Source: Comamonas sp009360615 (GTDB lineage Bacteria; Pseudomonadota; Gammaproteobacteria; Burkholderiales; Burkholderiaceae_C). Taken from it: DNA of 64,000 nucleotides. A program made the translations under genes and the position numbers. Under the pieces are notes generated by a model, which was given only the letters and a program-made list of their open reading frames with translations, was not told the DNA's origin and ran no database searches. Positions 51,359 to 60,495 of this stretch are shown piece after piece. Position 1 is the first letter of the stretch. Each line of letters starts with the position of its first letter. Where the stretch lies: the NCBI RefSeq assembly GCF_035784015.1, contig NZ_JALKOW010000003.1; one strand, given 5' to 3'.

Positions 51359-52387
51359 TCAGTCGATATGCGCGCCGGAGTCCTTGACCACCTGCTTCCA
51401 GTACGCCAGCTCGGCCGGCAGCATGGCCTTGAAGCTTTGCGGCGTGGACTCCACGCGCTCGGCGCCCAGGGTCTTGAGGCGCTCGGCCATCTCGGGCCTG
51501 GCCAGCACGGTCTTCACGGCCTGATGGAGCTTGTCCACCACCGGCTGCGGCGTACCGGCCGGTGCAAACAAGCCATACCAGCTGGTCACGGCCAGGCCCT
51601 TGCCCAGCACGGGGATCTCGGGCGCCAGCGAGGTGGGCCTGTCGGAGGCCACGCCCAGCACGCGCAGCTTGCCGCTGCTGACAAAAGGCATCACGCCGGG
51701 AAAGCTGCCAAAGGTCACCGGCAACTGGCCGGCCACCACATCGGTGGCGGCAGCCGACGCCCCCTTGTAAGGCACATGCAGCAGGCTCACGTTCTTCTGC
51801 TTCTTCAGCATCTCGCCCAACAGATGGTTGAGCGTGCCGTTGCCGGCAGAAGCGTATTCCACCTTGCCCGGATGCGCCTTGGCATAGGCCACCAGCTCGT
51901 CCAGATTCTTGGCCGGGAAGTTCGGATTCACCACCAGCAGATAAGGCGCGACGGCCAGCTGCATCACCGGAGTGAAATCCTTGATGGGATCGAACGGCAC
52001 CCTGGAATAAAGCGCCGGATTGATGGTGTAGGCACTTTGCGCCGTCACCAGAAAGGTGTAGCCGTCGGCCGCGCTGCGCGCCACCTGGCCCGTGCCCAGA
52101 TTGCCGTTGGCACCGGCGCGGTTTTCCACGATGACGGGCTGGCCCAGCGAATTCTCCAGCCCCTGCGCCACGGCTCGCGCAATCACATCGTTGGCACCGC
52201 CCGGTGCCTGGGGCACGACAAAGGTAATCGGCTTGGCAGGCCAGTTACTGCCCTGCGCCAATGTTTGCGTCAGAGGAGCGGCCACCACGGCAGCCAGTGC
52301 CGCCAGCAGTAGCGGGCGACGTCGGGTTCCGGAGATAAAAACAGCGTTTCGCGCAGTCTCGGTGCGCGCAGCTTCTTCAAACTTCAT
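51359..52387 (-). CDS. Bug-type tripartite tricarboxylate transporter binding protein
   Basis: 342 residues. A signal peptide (about residues 21-45, LLLAALAAVVAAPLTQTLAQG) is followed by the Bug (TctC) fold: WPAKPITFVVPQAPGGANDVIARAVAQGLENSLGQPVIVENRAGANGNLGTGQVARSAADGYTFLV. It captures an organic anion in the periplasm for a TctAB-type permease; no permease gene is next to it. The ATG at 52387 follows AGGAAA. The VanZ and nasR genes follow closely, so it may share their transcript. Confidence 0.92.
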   Translation of the reverse strand: MKFEEAARTETARNAVFISGTRRRPLLLAALAAVVAAPLTQTLAQGSNWPAKPITFVVPQAPGGANDVIARAVAQGLENSLGQPVIVENRAGANGNLGTGQVARSAADGYTFLVTAQSAYTINPALYSRVPFDPIKDFTPVMQLAVAPYLLVVNPNFPAKNLDELVAYAKAHPGKVEYASAGNGTLNHLLGEMLKKQKNVSLLHVPYKGASAAATDVVAGQLPVTFGSFPGVMPFVSSGKLRVLGVASDRPTSLAPEIPVLGKGLAVTSWYGLFAPAGTPQPVVDKLHQAVKTVLARPEMAERLKTLGAERVESTPQSFKAMLPAELAYWKQVVKDSGAHID

Positions 52388-52583
52388 GGCAATAATTTCC
52401 TGTGGTGGTGGACATGGATGCTGCCAGCCCTCCATGCCGGCCTGTCGTCCCATGCGACAAGCCATTCTTGCATCGCTGACCGGAGGGCCTGAACGGCACT
52501 CACTGTTCGGCCATCGTCTTTGGCAGGGGCTGCCTCCTGCAAATGCCGTGGCCACACGGCCTACCCGCAGCGGCTCGGCCTCT

Positions 52584-55457
52584 TTACAACAGCACCAGGC
52601 CCGGCGGCAGGCTGTCGCCCAGACAGCGCTTGTGATCCTCGGCCTCCATCTGCACCACCTGTTCGACCATCGCCATCCAGCGCTCGGGGGCACCGCTGCT
52701 GCGCATCTTCTCCAGCACCCGTGCTCGCACATCATCAGGCAGATCGCGCGCGCGGTCGCCCGTCATGCGGGCCATCTGCACGGCAGCGAACATGGCGGCC
52801 TCGTTCCTGCGCCAGTCCTGGGCCAGCGTGGCGTTCAGGAACTCCAGCGCCGCCTCGGGCGGCATCACCCGATGGGCGTTGGCGGCCAGCGACTGGCGTG
52901 CCGCGAGGCGGCCTATGGCCCACCAGGTCTGCACGGTTTCATCCTCGCGCCTGAGGCGCTGCAGCATCCACTGCCCCATTTCCTGGCGGTACTGCCAGGG
53001 CACGGCCTCCATGGCCGCGAACAGGCGCAGCATGTCGTCATAGCTGCCGTGGCTGGATTTGTCGCGCGTGTTCTGCTGCACGGCCTTCTGCATATGGCCG
53101 GCCACGTCTTCGAGCAGCTCCATCTGCCGGGCCTCGTTCAGACCCGCAGCCACGCGGCGCCAGAACACCCACCACTCCGTCCAGTTGGCGCCCTCTTTGG
53201 CATGACCCAGGCCCTGGCCATACAAGGCCCAGACCTGGTCTATGCGCCAGCCATCGAGTTCCGCCCCCACGCCTGGGCGCAGACACCAGCCTGCAAGGTT
53301 GAACCAGACGCGCTCATGGTCGGCGGTGCGACGGCGGCGCCTGGCACGGGCCAGCAGCGCATCGTACAAGGCACGCAGCAGGCCCAGCTCCCAGCCCTCG
53401 CGCGGGCCAAGGACTCTTTCGAGCGACTGGCGCAGCTGGCGCACTTCCCGGGTCGTCACCTCCTGCGCCTGCGTGCCGAAGATACGGTCCACCAGGGCCA
53501 CGGCTTCGGGTAGCCTGGCCAGCAAGGAATCTGATTGCTTCTGGCCCTCGGCGCTTTGTGCATCTTCGTTGTCAGCGATGGTTTCAGAAGCCGCAGCACC
53601 GCGCACGGCAAAGGGCAGCAACCAGGACCGGCCCGCGTCCTGCACGGCCACGCAGCGCACTTCCAGCGTGCCGACCTCGCTCATGCAGGCTTGCAGTTGC
53701 ACCTCGACCTGGGCAGCAGACTGGCCATCAGGCGCGGGCAGCACCGTGGCCAGGGGCGGAAGCTCCACCCAGCCATCGCCGGTCAGCGCTGCAATCTGGC
53801 CGGCCTGCGCAGGCACATGGCTCTGGCTGTTGGCCAGCAAATTAAAGCGCACGGCCTGGCCCAGCTTGAGCGCAAAGCGCCGGCCCGAGAGCACCATGCG
53901 CACGCCCTCTTCTGTACCGCGCGGCAGCAGGCACAGGCCTTGCGGAGCCTCGCCCTTCTTTCCCGGCAGCAGCAGCCAGTAGCTGCGCGCCGAACCGCCG
54001 CCGATGCGCGGCACCAAGGGTTTGACCACTGCTGACGCTTGCCCGGCCTGTGCTTCAGGCCGGTTGGGTGCAGCAATCTGAGCCGCCGCCAGCTCGGCCT
54101 GATGGCGTGCCAGCCCATAGGCCGCCGCACCGCGCGCCACAGCCCAGTCCGGGTGCGGGTTGTGCAGCACGCGCACCGGGCTGCCGCGCCACCGGCCCAG
54201 CAATTGCGTCAGACGCTGCACCATGGCATGGGCATGGAACACGCCGCCGTTGAGCAGCACGGTATCGGGCAGCCCCTCGCTTGCATGCTGGCCGAGAAAT
54301 TGCGCCAGATGACGGCTGATGGCCGCATCGGCCGGATAGGGCAGACCAAAGCCGCGCAGCGCGCCCTGCCGTCTGGCGGGCATATCACTCATTGGGGTGA
54401 CCGGCAAAAAGCCGTCGACCACCGACTGCCGCACCTGCTCACGGGTCAGCGTGACGCTTTGAGTCGCTGACAGCAGCTTGCTGCCGCCCCCCAGCAAGGT
54501 AATGCCGATCTGCTCTGGCGCGTTCTGCGCCAGCAACTGCTCCTTGGCCATGCGGCAGCGTTGCACCAGCTGGGCAAAGCGCTGTGCGGACAGTCTCTGG
54601 TTTTGCTCTCCGGCCTTGGCCGCAAACGCAGTCTCAAGCTGATGGGCCAGCGCCAGATCCATGTTGTCGCCACCCAGCATCAGGTGCTCGCCGACGGCCG
54701 TGCGCGTCAGCGTGGGCAGGCCGCCGTCGGCCGATGCATCCACGCGGATCAGCGTCAGATCGGTAGTCCCCCCGCCCACGTCCACCACCAGTACCAGCCG
54801 GCTGTCCGCCAGTTGCGCGGCCAGCCCGTCGCCCTGCAGCACCAGCCAGTCGTGAAACGCGGCCTTGGGTTCCTCCAGCAGCTGAACGTGCGGCAGACCC
54901 GCCATCTGTGCGGCTTCCAGCGTCAGCGCACGTGCGCCCTCGTCAAATGAAGCAGGCACCGTCAGCACCACGCTTTGCTGGTGCAGTGGCGCTTCGGGAT
55001 GGGCTTGGTCCCAGGCTGCTTTCACATGGGCCAGATAGGAGCTTGAGGCCGCCAGCGGCGATACCTTGACCACGTCCTCGCCGGCCCCCCAGGGCAGGAT
55101 GGCGGCCGTGCGATCCACACCGGTATGCGAGAGCCAGCTTTTGGCACTGGCCACCAGCCGCCCCGGCACGGCTGCTCCCAGATCTCGCGCCCAGCGGCCG
55201 ATGACGGCAGGCGCCGCTGCATCTGCACCCTGCGGCGGCCAGGGCTGCCGCCAACCCTCGCCCAGCTCGCCCTGGGCTGCCTGGTAGCGCACCGAAGGCA
55301 ACAGCGGCTGGGCCACGACCTCGCCTGCCGTGCTGCGCTGGGGAATGTCGAGCAGTGCGATATCGCTTGTCGCACCGTCCAGCGCAACGCTTGCCACGAC
55401 CGTGTGACTGGTGCCCAGGTCGATGCCGATGACATAGAGGGGAGACGGTAAATTCAT
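52584..55457 (-). CDS. Hsp70-family protein with long C-terminal extension
   Basis: 957 residues. The N-terminal ATPase half is DnaK-like: phosphate-1 loop VIGIDLGTSHTVVA, phosphate-2 loop LVVDVGGGTTDLTLI, and GLPYPADAAISRHLAQFL with DTVLLNGGVFHAHAM in place of the adenosine loop. A shortened substrate-like domain follows, then a long all-helical part (about 560-950) resembling DUF3731 of this bacterial Hsp70 group. Function is unknown; no dnaJ or grpE gene is nearby. It lies 122 bases downstream of the organosulfur operon on the same strand. Confidence 0.87.
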   Translation of the reverse strand: MNLPSPLYVIGIDLGTSHTVVASVALDGATSDIALLDIPQRSTAGEVVAQPLLPSVRYQAAQGELGEGWRQPWPPQGADAAAPAVIGRWARDLGAAVPGRLVASAKSWLSHTGVDRTAAILPWGAGEDVVKVSPLAASSSYLAHVKAAWDQAHPEAPLHQQSVVLTVPASFDEGARALTLEAAQMAGLPHVQLLEEPKAAFHDWLVLQGDGLAAQLADSRLVLVVDVGGGTTDLTLIRVDASADGGLPTLTRTAVGEHLMLGGDNMDLALAHQLETAFAAKAGEQNQRLSAQRFAQLVQRCRMAKEQLLAQNAPEQIGITLLGGGSKLLSATQSVTLTREQVRQSVVDGFLPVTPMSDMPARRQGALRGFGLPYPADAAISRHLAQFLGQHASEGLPDTVLLNGGVFHAHAMVQRLTQLLGRWRGSPVRVLHNPHPDWAVARGAAAYGLARHQAELAAAQIAAPNRPEAQAGQASAVVKPLVPRIGGGSARSYWLLLPGKKGEAPQGLCLLPRGTEEGVRMVLSGRRFALKLGQAVRFNLLANSQSHVPAQAGQIAALTGDGWVELPPLATVLPAPDGQSAAQVEVQLQACMSEVGTLEVRCVAVQDAGRSWLLPFAVRGAAASETIADNEDAQSAEGQKQSDSLLARLPEAVALVDRIFGTQAQEVTTREVRQLRQSLERVLGPREGWELGLLRALYDALLARARRRRRTADHERVWFNLAGWCLRPGVGAELDGWRIDQVWALYGQGLGHAKEGANWTEWWVFWRRVAAGLNEARQMELLEDVAGHMQKAVQQNTRDKSSHGSYDDMLRLFAAMEAVPWQYRQEMGQWMLQRLRREDETVQTWWAIGRLAARQSLAANAHRVMPPEAALEFLNATLAQDWRRNEAAMFAAVQMARMTGDRARDLPDDVRARVLEKMRSSGAPERWMAMVEQVVQMEAEDHKRCLGDSLPPGLVLL

Positions 55458-55579
55458 AGAGAGCCGAGAAACGCAGAACCCGGAAAACGCCATCCGGATT
55501 CTTGATCGTAGCAACTCTATGCAAGAAGCATGGCGAAATGGTACGAGCAGCCCGCCATCCCTGCGGTATCGGATCCTGC

Positions 55580-56476
55580 TCAGGACAATGGAGCGATAGG
55601 CACTGCACGCAGCTGTTCGGCCAGAAAATCCGCCACGTTGCGTGGCTCGCGCCCCAGCACCAGTCTGACGGTATCGGTCACCGCGGCCGCATGTCCCTCG
55701 CTCATCAGAGCAAAGAACTGCCCATGCACCCGAGCAATGAACGGGTCCTGCGCAAGCGCAGGCAATGGCGCCTCCACCCGAATCGGCCGGGACAGGTGGT
55801 GCGAGGCGATCTGCGCCAGTTGCTGCGCGCCCACCGCCTGCCCACCAGTCAGCACCCACGGTCCGGGCGCGCGCTCGCGCATTTGGCGCACCAGCCTCTG
55901 ATTGAGCAGCGCCTGCACGGCCACATCGGCAATGTCCCTGGCATCGATGTAGGACACAGCGGCGCCGATGTGGTGGCAACGGATCGCATCGCCCTCGCGC
56001 AGATCGCCGGCCACCCGGCTCAAGCCCACCTGCATCCAGGCATTAGGGCGCAGCACCACATGCGAGATGCCGCTGTCCTGCAAAAGCTGCTCAACATGGC
56101 CATGGGCATCGCCCGACAGCGAGAGACCAGAAGGATTTATCGTCCAGTCCGAGCCCGAAAGCTTGACGATATGAGACAGACCGGCGGCCTGCGCGGCCTC
56201 GATCACGCGCGACTGCTGCGCGGCCAGCGCGGGGCCTATGGGCGAAAGCAGGAACAGGCTGTCCGCCCCGGGCATGGCCTCGCACAAGGAGGCCTGTTCA
56301 TTGAAGCTGGCTTCTGCAATCTCCACCGCATCACCCCATAGCGAGCGTGCCGTGGCGGCGCAGCGCACCAGCACGCGCACACGCGCATGGCGTGCCAGCA
56401 AACGCGGCACCAGCAACTGCCCCAGCCGCCCACTGGCACCACTGACCAGAACTCTGGGTTCTGCTCTCTTGCTCAT
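55580..56476 (-). CDS. NmrA-like NAD(P)-binding oxidoreductase
   Basis: 298 residues of the atypical SDR group. The nucleotide motif is GASGRLGQLL at 14-23, then VRVLVRCAATAR, DSLFLLSPIG, HIVKLSGSDWTI and VLRPNAWMQ. It resembles NmrA/QOR2-type proteins, some of which reduce quinones while others act as redox sensors. Its start overlaps the stop of the DszB-like gene by 4 bases, so it is the last gene of the operon. It might supply reduced cofactor or handle a product aldehyde; this is speculation. Confidence 0.85.
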   Translation of the reverse strand: MSKRAEPRVLVSGASGRLGQLLVPRLLARHARVRVLVRCAATARSLWGDAVEIAEASFNEQASLCEAMPGADSLFLLSPIGPALAAQQSRVIEAAQAAGLSHIVKLSGSDWTINPSGLSLSGDAHGHVEQLLQDSGISHVVLRPNAWMQVGLSRVAGDLREGDAIRCHHIGAAVSYIDARDIADVAVQALLNQRLVRQMRERAPGPWVLTGGQAVGAQQLAQIASHHLSRPIRVEAPLPALAQDPFIARVHGQFFALMSEGHAAAVTDTVRLVLGREPRNVADFLAEQLRAVPIAPLS

Positions 56477-57558
56477 GCGCTGACTGCCGCCTCGGGCCGC
56501 TCGGCAGCAGCGGACTGCTGGGCAAGCAAGGCGGCCAACGGCCTCTGGTCCACCCAGTCCGCGAGGGAAAAGTCAGCGGCAAGGAATCCCCATTCGAGCA
56601 GAAAGTCCTTGAAATAGCCGATGGCATCAATCAGCTCCGGCTTCAGGCTGATGTCCAGATGGCGGTGCACATCGGGCCCATTCGAAGCCAGGATCGCCTC
56701 CTCGCTGGTGGCGATTTCCCTCGCGACAAACCGCAGCGTCTCGTCGGGATGGGCTTCGGCCCAGCGGCCTGCGCGCTGCACCACGCGCAGCAGTTCCACC
56801 ACCAGGTCCGGGCGTTGCCCGGCCAGGGCCGCATCCACGGTCAGCGTACGTGGCGTGCCATTGTTGATGCGCACACGCGGGTCGGGGTGAGAGCCGAACT
56901 CGCTGACAATCTGGGCGCCAACCAGATTGGCCACCAACACCCCTTCGGCACCCTTGACGAAGATCGCATCCACTTCGCCGCGCACCAGGGCCTCGACTTC
57001 GCGGAAATAAGGGTGGCGGCGGCGCAGGCCGAACAGGCTGGGCGTGCCCTGCTCCTGGATGATGGACTCCTCGATCACCAGGTCGACCAGCTCCACATCG
57101 CGATGGCTGAGGCCAGCCAGCGACAGGCCGGAGACCAGCCCCTTGAGTGCCGTCGCGCGGTGGAAGTCGATCAGATCATTGACGCGGGCTGGTACGCCAA
57201 AGCGCCTGCCGGCGAGTTGCTCGGGCGCATGAATGCCGCGACCAGGCAGCGTGATCAGCGCCTGGAACTCGTCGGTCCAGGTGATGGCGACGAGCCGGGT
57301 ATCGCGCCCTTTGGCGCGCGCCCAGATCGGGGGAATATTGCCGCCCTGCCGGAAGGACCATGACAGATGATGGTCGAAATGGCTTTCTCGCACGCTGCGG
57401 TCCTTGGAGTCGAAAATCGACTCCACACCAATGCCCAGCTCAGCAAAGGCCGACTGCAGCCAGCCTTGCTGCGCGGCAATCCCCAGCGGGGACGGCACGG
57501 GGCAGCGGGTATACCAGAGGGATTGCGGCTGAGCAGCCGTGCTGTGGGTGGAACTCAT
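56473..57558 (-). CDS. DszB-like desulfinase (sulfinate hydrolase) candidate
   Basis: 361 residues, close to the 365 of Rhodococcus DszB. The fold is that of a periplasmic binding protein, but there is no signal peptide, so it should be a cytoplasmic enzyme. The DszB catalytic set is kept: Cys19 in CPVPSPLGIAA (DszB Cys27 in CPVPNALLTA), His60 and Arg70 in HFDHHLSWSFRQGGNIPP (DszB His60, Arg70, GGEIPP). DszB splits an aryl sulfinate into the arene and sulfite. A simple SsuA-like binding protein is the alternative. AAGGAG precedes the ATG. Confidence 0.75.
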   Translation of the reverse strand: MSSTHSTAAQPQSLWYTRCPVPSPLGIAAQQGWLQSAFAELGIGVESIFDSKDRSVRESHFDHHLSWSFRQGGNIPPIWARAKGRDTRLVAITWTDEFQALITLPGRGIHAPEQLAGRRFGVPARVNDLIDFHRATALKGLVSGLSLAGLSHRDVELVDLVIEESIIQEQGTPSLFGLRRRHPYFREVEALVRGEVDAIFVKGAEGVLVANLVGAQIVSEFGSHPDPRVRINNGTPRTLTVDAALAGQRPDLVVELLRVVQRAGRWAEAHPDETLRFVAREIATSEEAILASNGPDVHRHLDISLKPELIDAIGYFKDFLLEWGFLAADFSLADWVDQRPLAALLAQQSAAAERPEAAVSA

Positions 57559-57589
57559 GCGTTTCTCCTTGATTGAGACGGTGAAAGAA

Positions 57590-59215
57590 TCAGGACGCTG
57601 CCAGCCACACGCTTGCCAGATTTCCGGCCACGCCGTCGGCGCCCACCGTGTGGTTGCGCACACGCTTGTCGACGATGGTGTAGATATGCGGCGCGACCAG
57701 AGTGATGTCCGGCAGATCGAGGGCGATGCGCTTCTGGAACTCGGCGATATCGCGGATGCGCTGCGGCTCGTTGACCTCGACGGCTGCGGACTCCAGCAAG
57801 CGGTCCACCTCGGGGCTGACATAGTGGGCTCCATTGGAGAAAGGAAGGCCGCGCTTGAAGTTCTTTGACCAGTACAGCCGCTGTATGCCCACGGTAGGGT
57901 CGAAGGTGTTGCTCATGGCGCTGACATGCAGATCGAAAGCACGATCGGTGTAGACGCGCTTGATGTAAGTGGCGAAGTCCTGGCCGTTGATCTGCACGTC
58001 AATGCCTATGCGCCCCAGGGCCTGCTTGAGAAAATCTGCCGTACGCTGGCCGCCCTCGTTGGGAATCGGCGTCAGATGCAGCCGGATGCGCCAATTGCCA
58101 CCAGCCTTGCCGCGCCGCAGCCCGGCATCGTCCAGCAGCTTCTCGGCAGCCTTGAGGTCATGGGGCAGTAGGGGAAGGTCAGGCACATAGAATTTCTTGA
58201 GGGCGGGATGGACCGGCCCCGAGGTCAGCCGCCCCTGACCGTACCAGGCGACCTTGAGCAGGTTTTCGCGCTGGATCGCGTGGGCAATGGCCTGGCGCAC
58301 CCGTAGATCCTTCAAGGCCTCGTGCTCCAGGTTGAATTCCAGACGATAAACGGTGTTGATGTACTCATAACCCCGGGTCTCGAAGCTCAGGCCGGGCTTG
58401 GTGCGCAGGCGATCGACTTCGGAGAAGGGCACCGGCGAACTCGGAGCAATTTGCACCTGCCCGCTTTCAATCGCTGCCGTGCGTGCCGCTGCATCGGGAA
58501 TGAAGCGCACGATCAGCCGGTCGATATACGGTTTGTCACCATCCCAGTAATGGGGGTTGCGCTCGTAAATCACATGGCTGCCGCGCACCCATTCCTTGAA
58601 CACGAAAGGCCCGGTCCCCACCGGTGCATTGTTGGCCGGATTGGCATCGGCACGCCCCGTGGAATACAGATGCTTGGGCACCATGGGCGATTCCGAGGCC
58701 GCCAGCGCCGTGATCAGATAGGGAATCGGCTTGCTTAGCTTGAGCACCACGGTGTGCGCATCGGGTGTCTGGACCTCGGAGACGCTGGCAAAAGTGGCGC
58801 GACCGCGCGGATGGAACTCCTTGAGCAAGGCGATGGAATGCGCCACATCGGCCGAGGTGAAAGGCTTGCCGTCATGCCATTTCACACCCTGGCGCAACTT
58901 GAAGCTGTAGAGCAGACCATCGGGGCTGATGGTCCACGACACCGCCAGCTGGGGCTGGGGGTTGAGGTTGAAGTCATAGGTCAGCAGGCCCTCGGTGACC
59001 TTGCCCGAGATCGTCACTGACGAGCCCGCCGTATGTGCAATCGTGGTCAATGTCGGCGGCTCGGGAAACAGCAGCAGCGTCAGCGTGCCGCCTTTTTGCG
59101 GCTTTTCCTGCTGGGCCCGGCCGACCGAGGGAACGATGGAGGACAGGCCGGAGGCTGCAGCAGCCAGCACAAAGCTGCGGCGCGAGGCCGGAGAAGAGTC
59201 GATATCAGCGGACAT
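57590..59215 (-). CDS. Peptide-type ABC binding protein (Tat signal)
   Basis: 541 residues of the SBP_bac_5 family, which usually binds peptides, nickel or opines. A twin-arginine-like signal (SRRSFVLAAAASGLSSI) starts the protein. The body has EPPTLTTIAHTAGSSVTISGKVTEGLLTYDFNLNPQPQLAVSWTISPDGLLYSFKLRQGVKWHDGKPFTSADVAHS and VGTGPFVFKEWVRGSHVIYERNPHYW. It is related to the second binding protein at 62021. No permease or ATPase gene is in the window. It lies between two putative desulfurization genes, 31 and 41 bases away. Confidence 0.9.
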   Translation of the reverse strand: MSADIDSSPASRRSFVLAAAASGLSSIVPSVGRAQQEKPQKGGTLTLLLFPEPPTLTTIAHTAGSSVTISGKVTEGLLTYDFNLNPQPQLAVSWTISPDGLLYSFKLRQGVKWHDGKPFTSADVAHSIALLKEFHPRGRATFASVSEVQTPDAHTVVLKLSKPIPYLITALAASESPMVPKHLYSTGRADANPANNAPVGTGPFVFKEWVRGSHVIYERNPHYWDGDKPYIDRLIVRFIPDAAARTAAIESGQVQIAPSSPVPFSEVDRLRTKPGLSFETRGYEYINTVYRLEFNLEHEALKDLRVRQAIAHAIQRENLLKVAWYGQGRLTSGPVHPALKKFYVPDLPLLPHDLKAAEKLLDDAGLRRGKAGGNWRIRLHLTPIPNEGGQRTADFLKQALGRIGIDVQINGQDFATYIKRVYTDRAFDLHVSAMSNTFDPTVGIQRLYWSKNFKRGLPFSNGAHYVSPEVDRLLESAAVEVNEPQRIRDIAEFQKRIALDLPDITLVAPHIYTIVDKRVRNHTVGADGVAGNLASVWLAAS

Positions 59216-59256
59216 GGTGAAGGCAGTCGGAGTGGAAAACAGACGGAGAGCGCGCT

Positions 59257-60495
59257 CTAGCGGCGCTGCAGGCCTGCGCGGCCGGCATTGCTGCGAATCA
59301 GGTTGTTGGGCGGTGAATGGATCTGGCTGCAAAGCACATTGCGCAGATGGCGCTCCAGCGGATTGCGACGAGCCAGACCGTGGTTGCCGGCCAACTCCAG
59401 AGCCAGCGTGGCGGCGCGCACGGCGTTTTCCACAGCGACATGCTTGGCCACGGCCGCCAGTCCGTCGGGCGCAGAGCCCGCGTCATAGGCGCGTGCGTGG
59501 CTGTCCAGCAGGCAGTCGCTGGCCTGCAGCAGCACTTCGATCTCGCCAAACTTCTCCTGCACCGTGGGCAGCGAAGCCAGGGACGCACCGCCCAGTGCGC
59601 TGGGGCGCCGGTGATTGAGAAATTCGGCCAGCCAGTCGCGCGCAGCGCGCGCCGCGCCATCGTAGACACTGGCCACCAGACTGAAATACCAGGCAATGCC
59701 ATGCGCCTCGCGCTGCAGGCCCTGGGCGGCCGGGCGCAGGCCCACCGCATGGTGCTCGGGCACCCAGGCCTCTTCCAGCAGCAAATCCTGGCTGACGGTG
59801 GCACGCATGCCCATGGGGTCCCAGGTCTCGACCAGACGCGAGCCCGGCGTGCCGCGCGGCAGCACAAAGCTGCCCAGGCGCGGCTTGTCCTCGTCGGTCA
59901 CCGCCAGCACGCTGATCCATGCCAGCAACGGCCCTCCCGTGACATAGATCTTGTGCCCGCTGAGCTGCCAGCCCCCTTGCACACGCCGGGCCCTGGTCGC
60001 AGGCAAACCGCCATGGGAGGGAGAACCCAGCTCAGGCTCCACCTGGGCTGCATTGAGCAGCGCAGGCCCTTGCAGACTGGCAGCAATCAGCTCGGTCGCC
60101 AGTGCCGCAGACCATTCCCCCGAACCCGCCTGCTGGGAGCGCGCTATCGCCGCATGCATGCTGTAGTGCATGGACAGAATCAGCGCCACCGCGGGATCGC
60201 CCTGGGCCACGGCGCCAACCACGGCGCGTGCCGTCGCCAGGCCCGCACCATGGCCGCCAGCCTCTTTCGCAATCGTCAGGCGCAGCAGGTCGGCCTCGTG
60301 CAGCAACGCAAATTGCGGCGCGGGCGGTGCGCCGCTGCTATCGTGAGCAGCGGCCAGCGCCGCCAGCTGCACGGCCAGCGCTGCGGCCCTGGCCACCAGC
60401 TCCGGTGCCTGCTGCGCGGTCACGCCAAGCGGTGCGGGGTCCCTGGCCTTGGCAGGCGAGAGATGCCCGCGCTCCATTTGCACAATTTCGCTCAT
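59257..60495 (-). CDS. DszC/SfnB-like flavin monooxygenase (acyl-CoA dehydrogenase fold)
   Basis: 412 residues, near the 417 of DszC. The acyl-CoA dehydrogenase fold is clear (LTIAKEAGGHGAGLATARAVVGAVAQGDPAVALILSMHYSMHAA, VQGGWQLSGHKIYVTGG, WDPMGMRATVSQDLLLEEAWVP). The C-terminal part (RRNPLERHLRNVLCSQIHSPPNNL, His393) resembles SfnB/DszC-type flavin monooxygenases rather than acyl-CoA oxidisers. Such enzymes use reduced flavin from a separate reductase. It may oxidise a sulfide or open a ring. It overlaps the amidase gene by 4 bases. Confidence 0.82.
   Translation of the reverse strand: MSEIVQMERGHLSPAKARDPAPLGVTAQQAPELVARAAALAVQLAALAAAHDSSGAPPAPQFALLHEADLLRLTIAKEAGGHGAGLATARAVVGAVAQGDPAVALILSMHYSMHAAIARSQQAGSGEWSAALATELIAASLQGPALLNAAQVEPELGSPSHGGLPATRARRVQGGWQLSGHKIYVTGGPLLAWISVLAVTDEDKPRLGSFVLPRGTPGSRLVETWDPMGMRATVSQDLLLEEAWVPEHHAVGLRPAAQGLQREAHGIAWYFSLVASVYDGAARAARDWLAEFLNHRRPSALGGASLASLPTVQEKFGEIEVLLQASDCLLDSHARAYDAGSAPDGLAAVAKHVAVENAVRAATLALELAGNHGLARRNPLERHLRNVLCSQIHSPPNNLIRSNAGRAGLQRR

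Noticed and set aside
52388..52583. Sigma-54 promoter before the Bug binding protein gene
   Set aside because: The nearest match, around 52538-52553 on the minus strand, has 11 instead of 10 bases between the GG and GC.
56473..57558. Plain annotation as sulfonate ABC transporter binding protein
   Set aside because: No signal peptide and the Cys/His/Arg set argue for a DszB-like enzyme, though the fold is shared, so this stays as the alternative.
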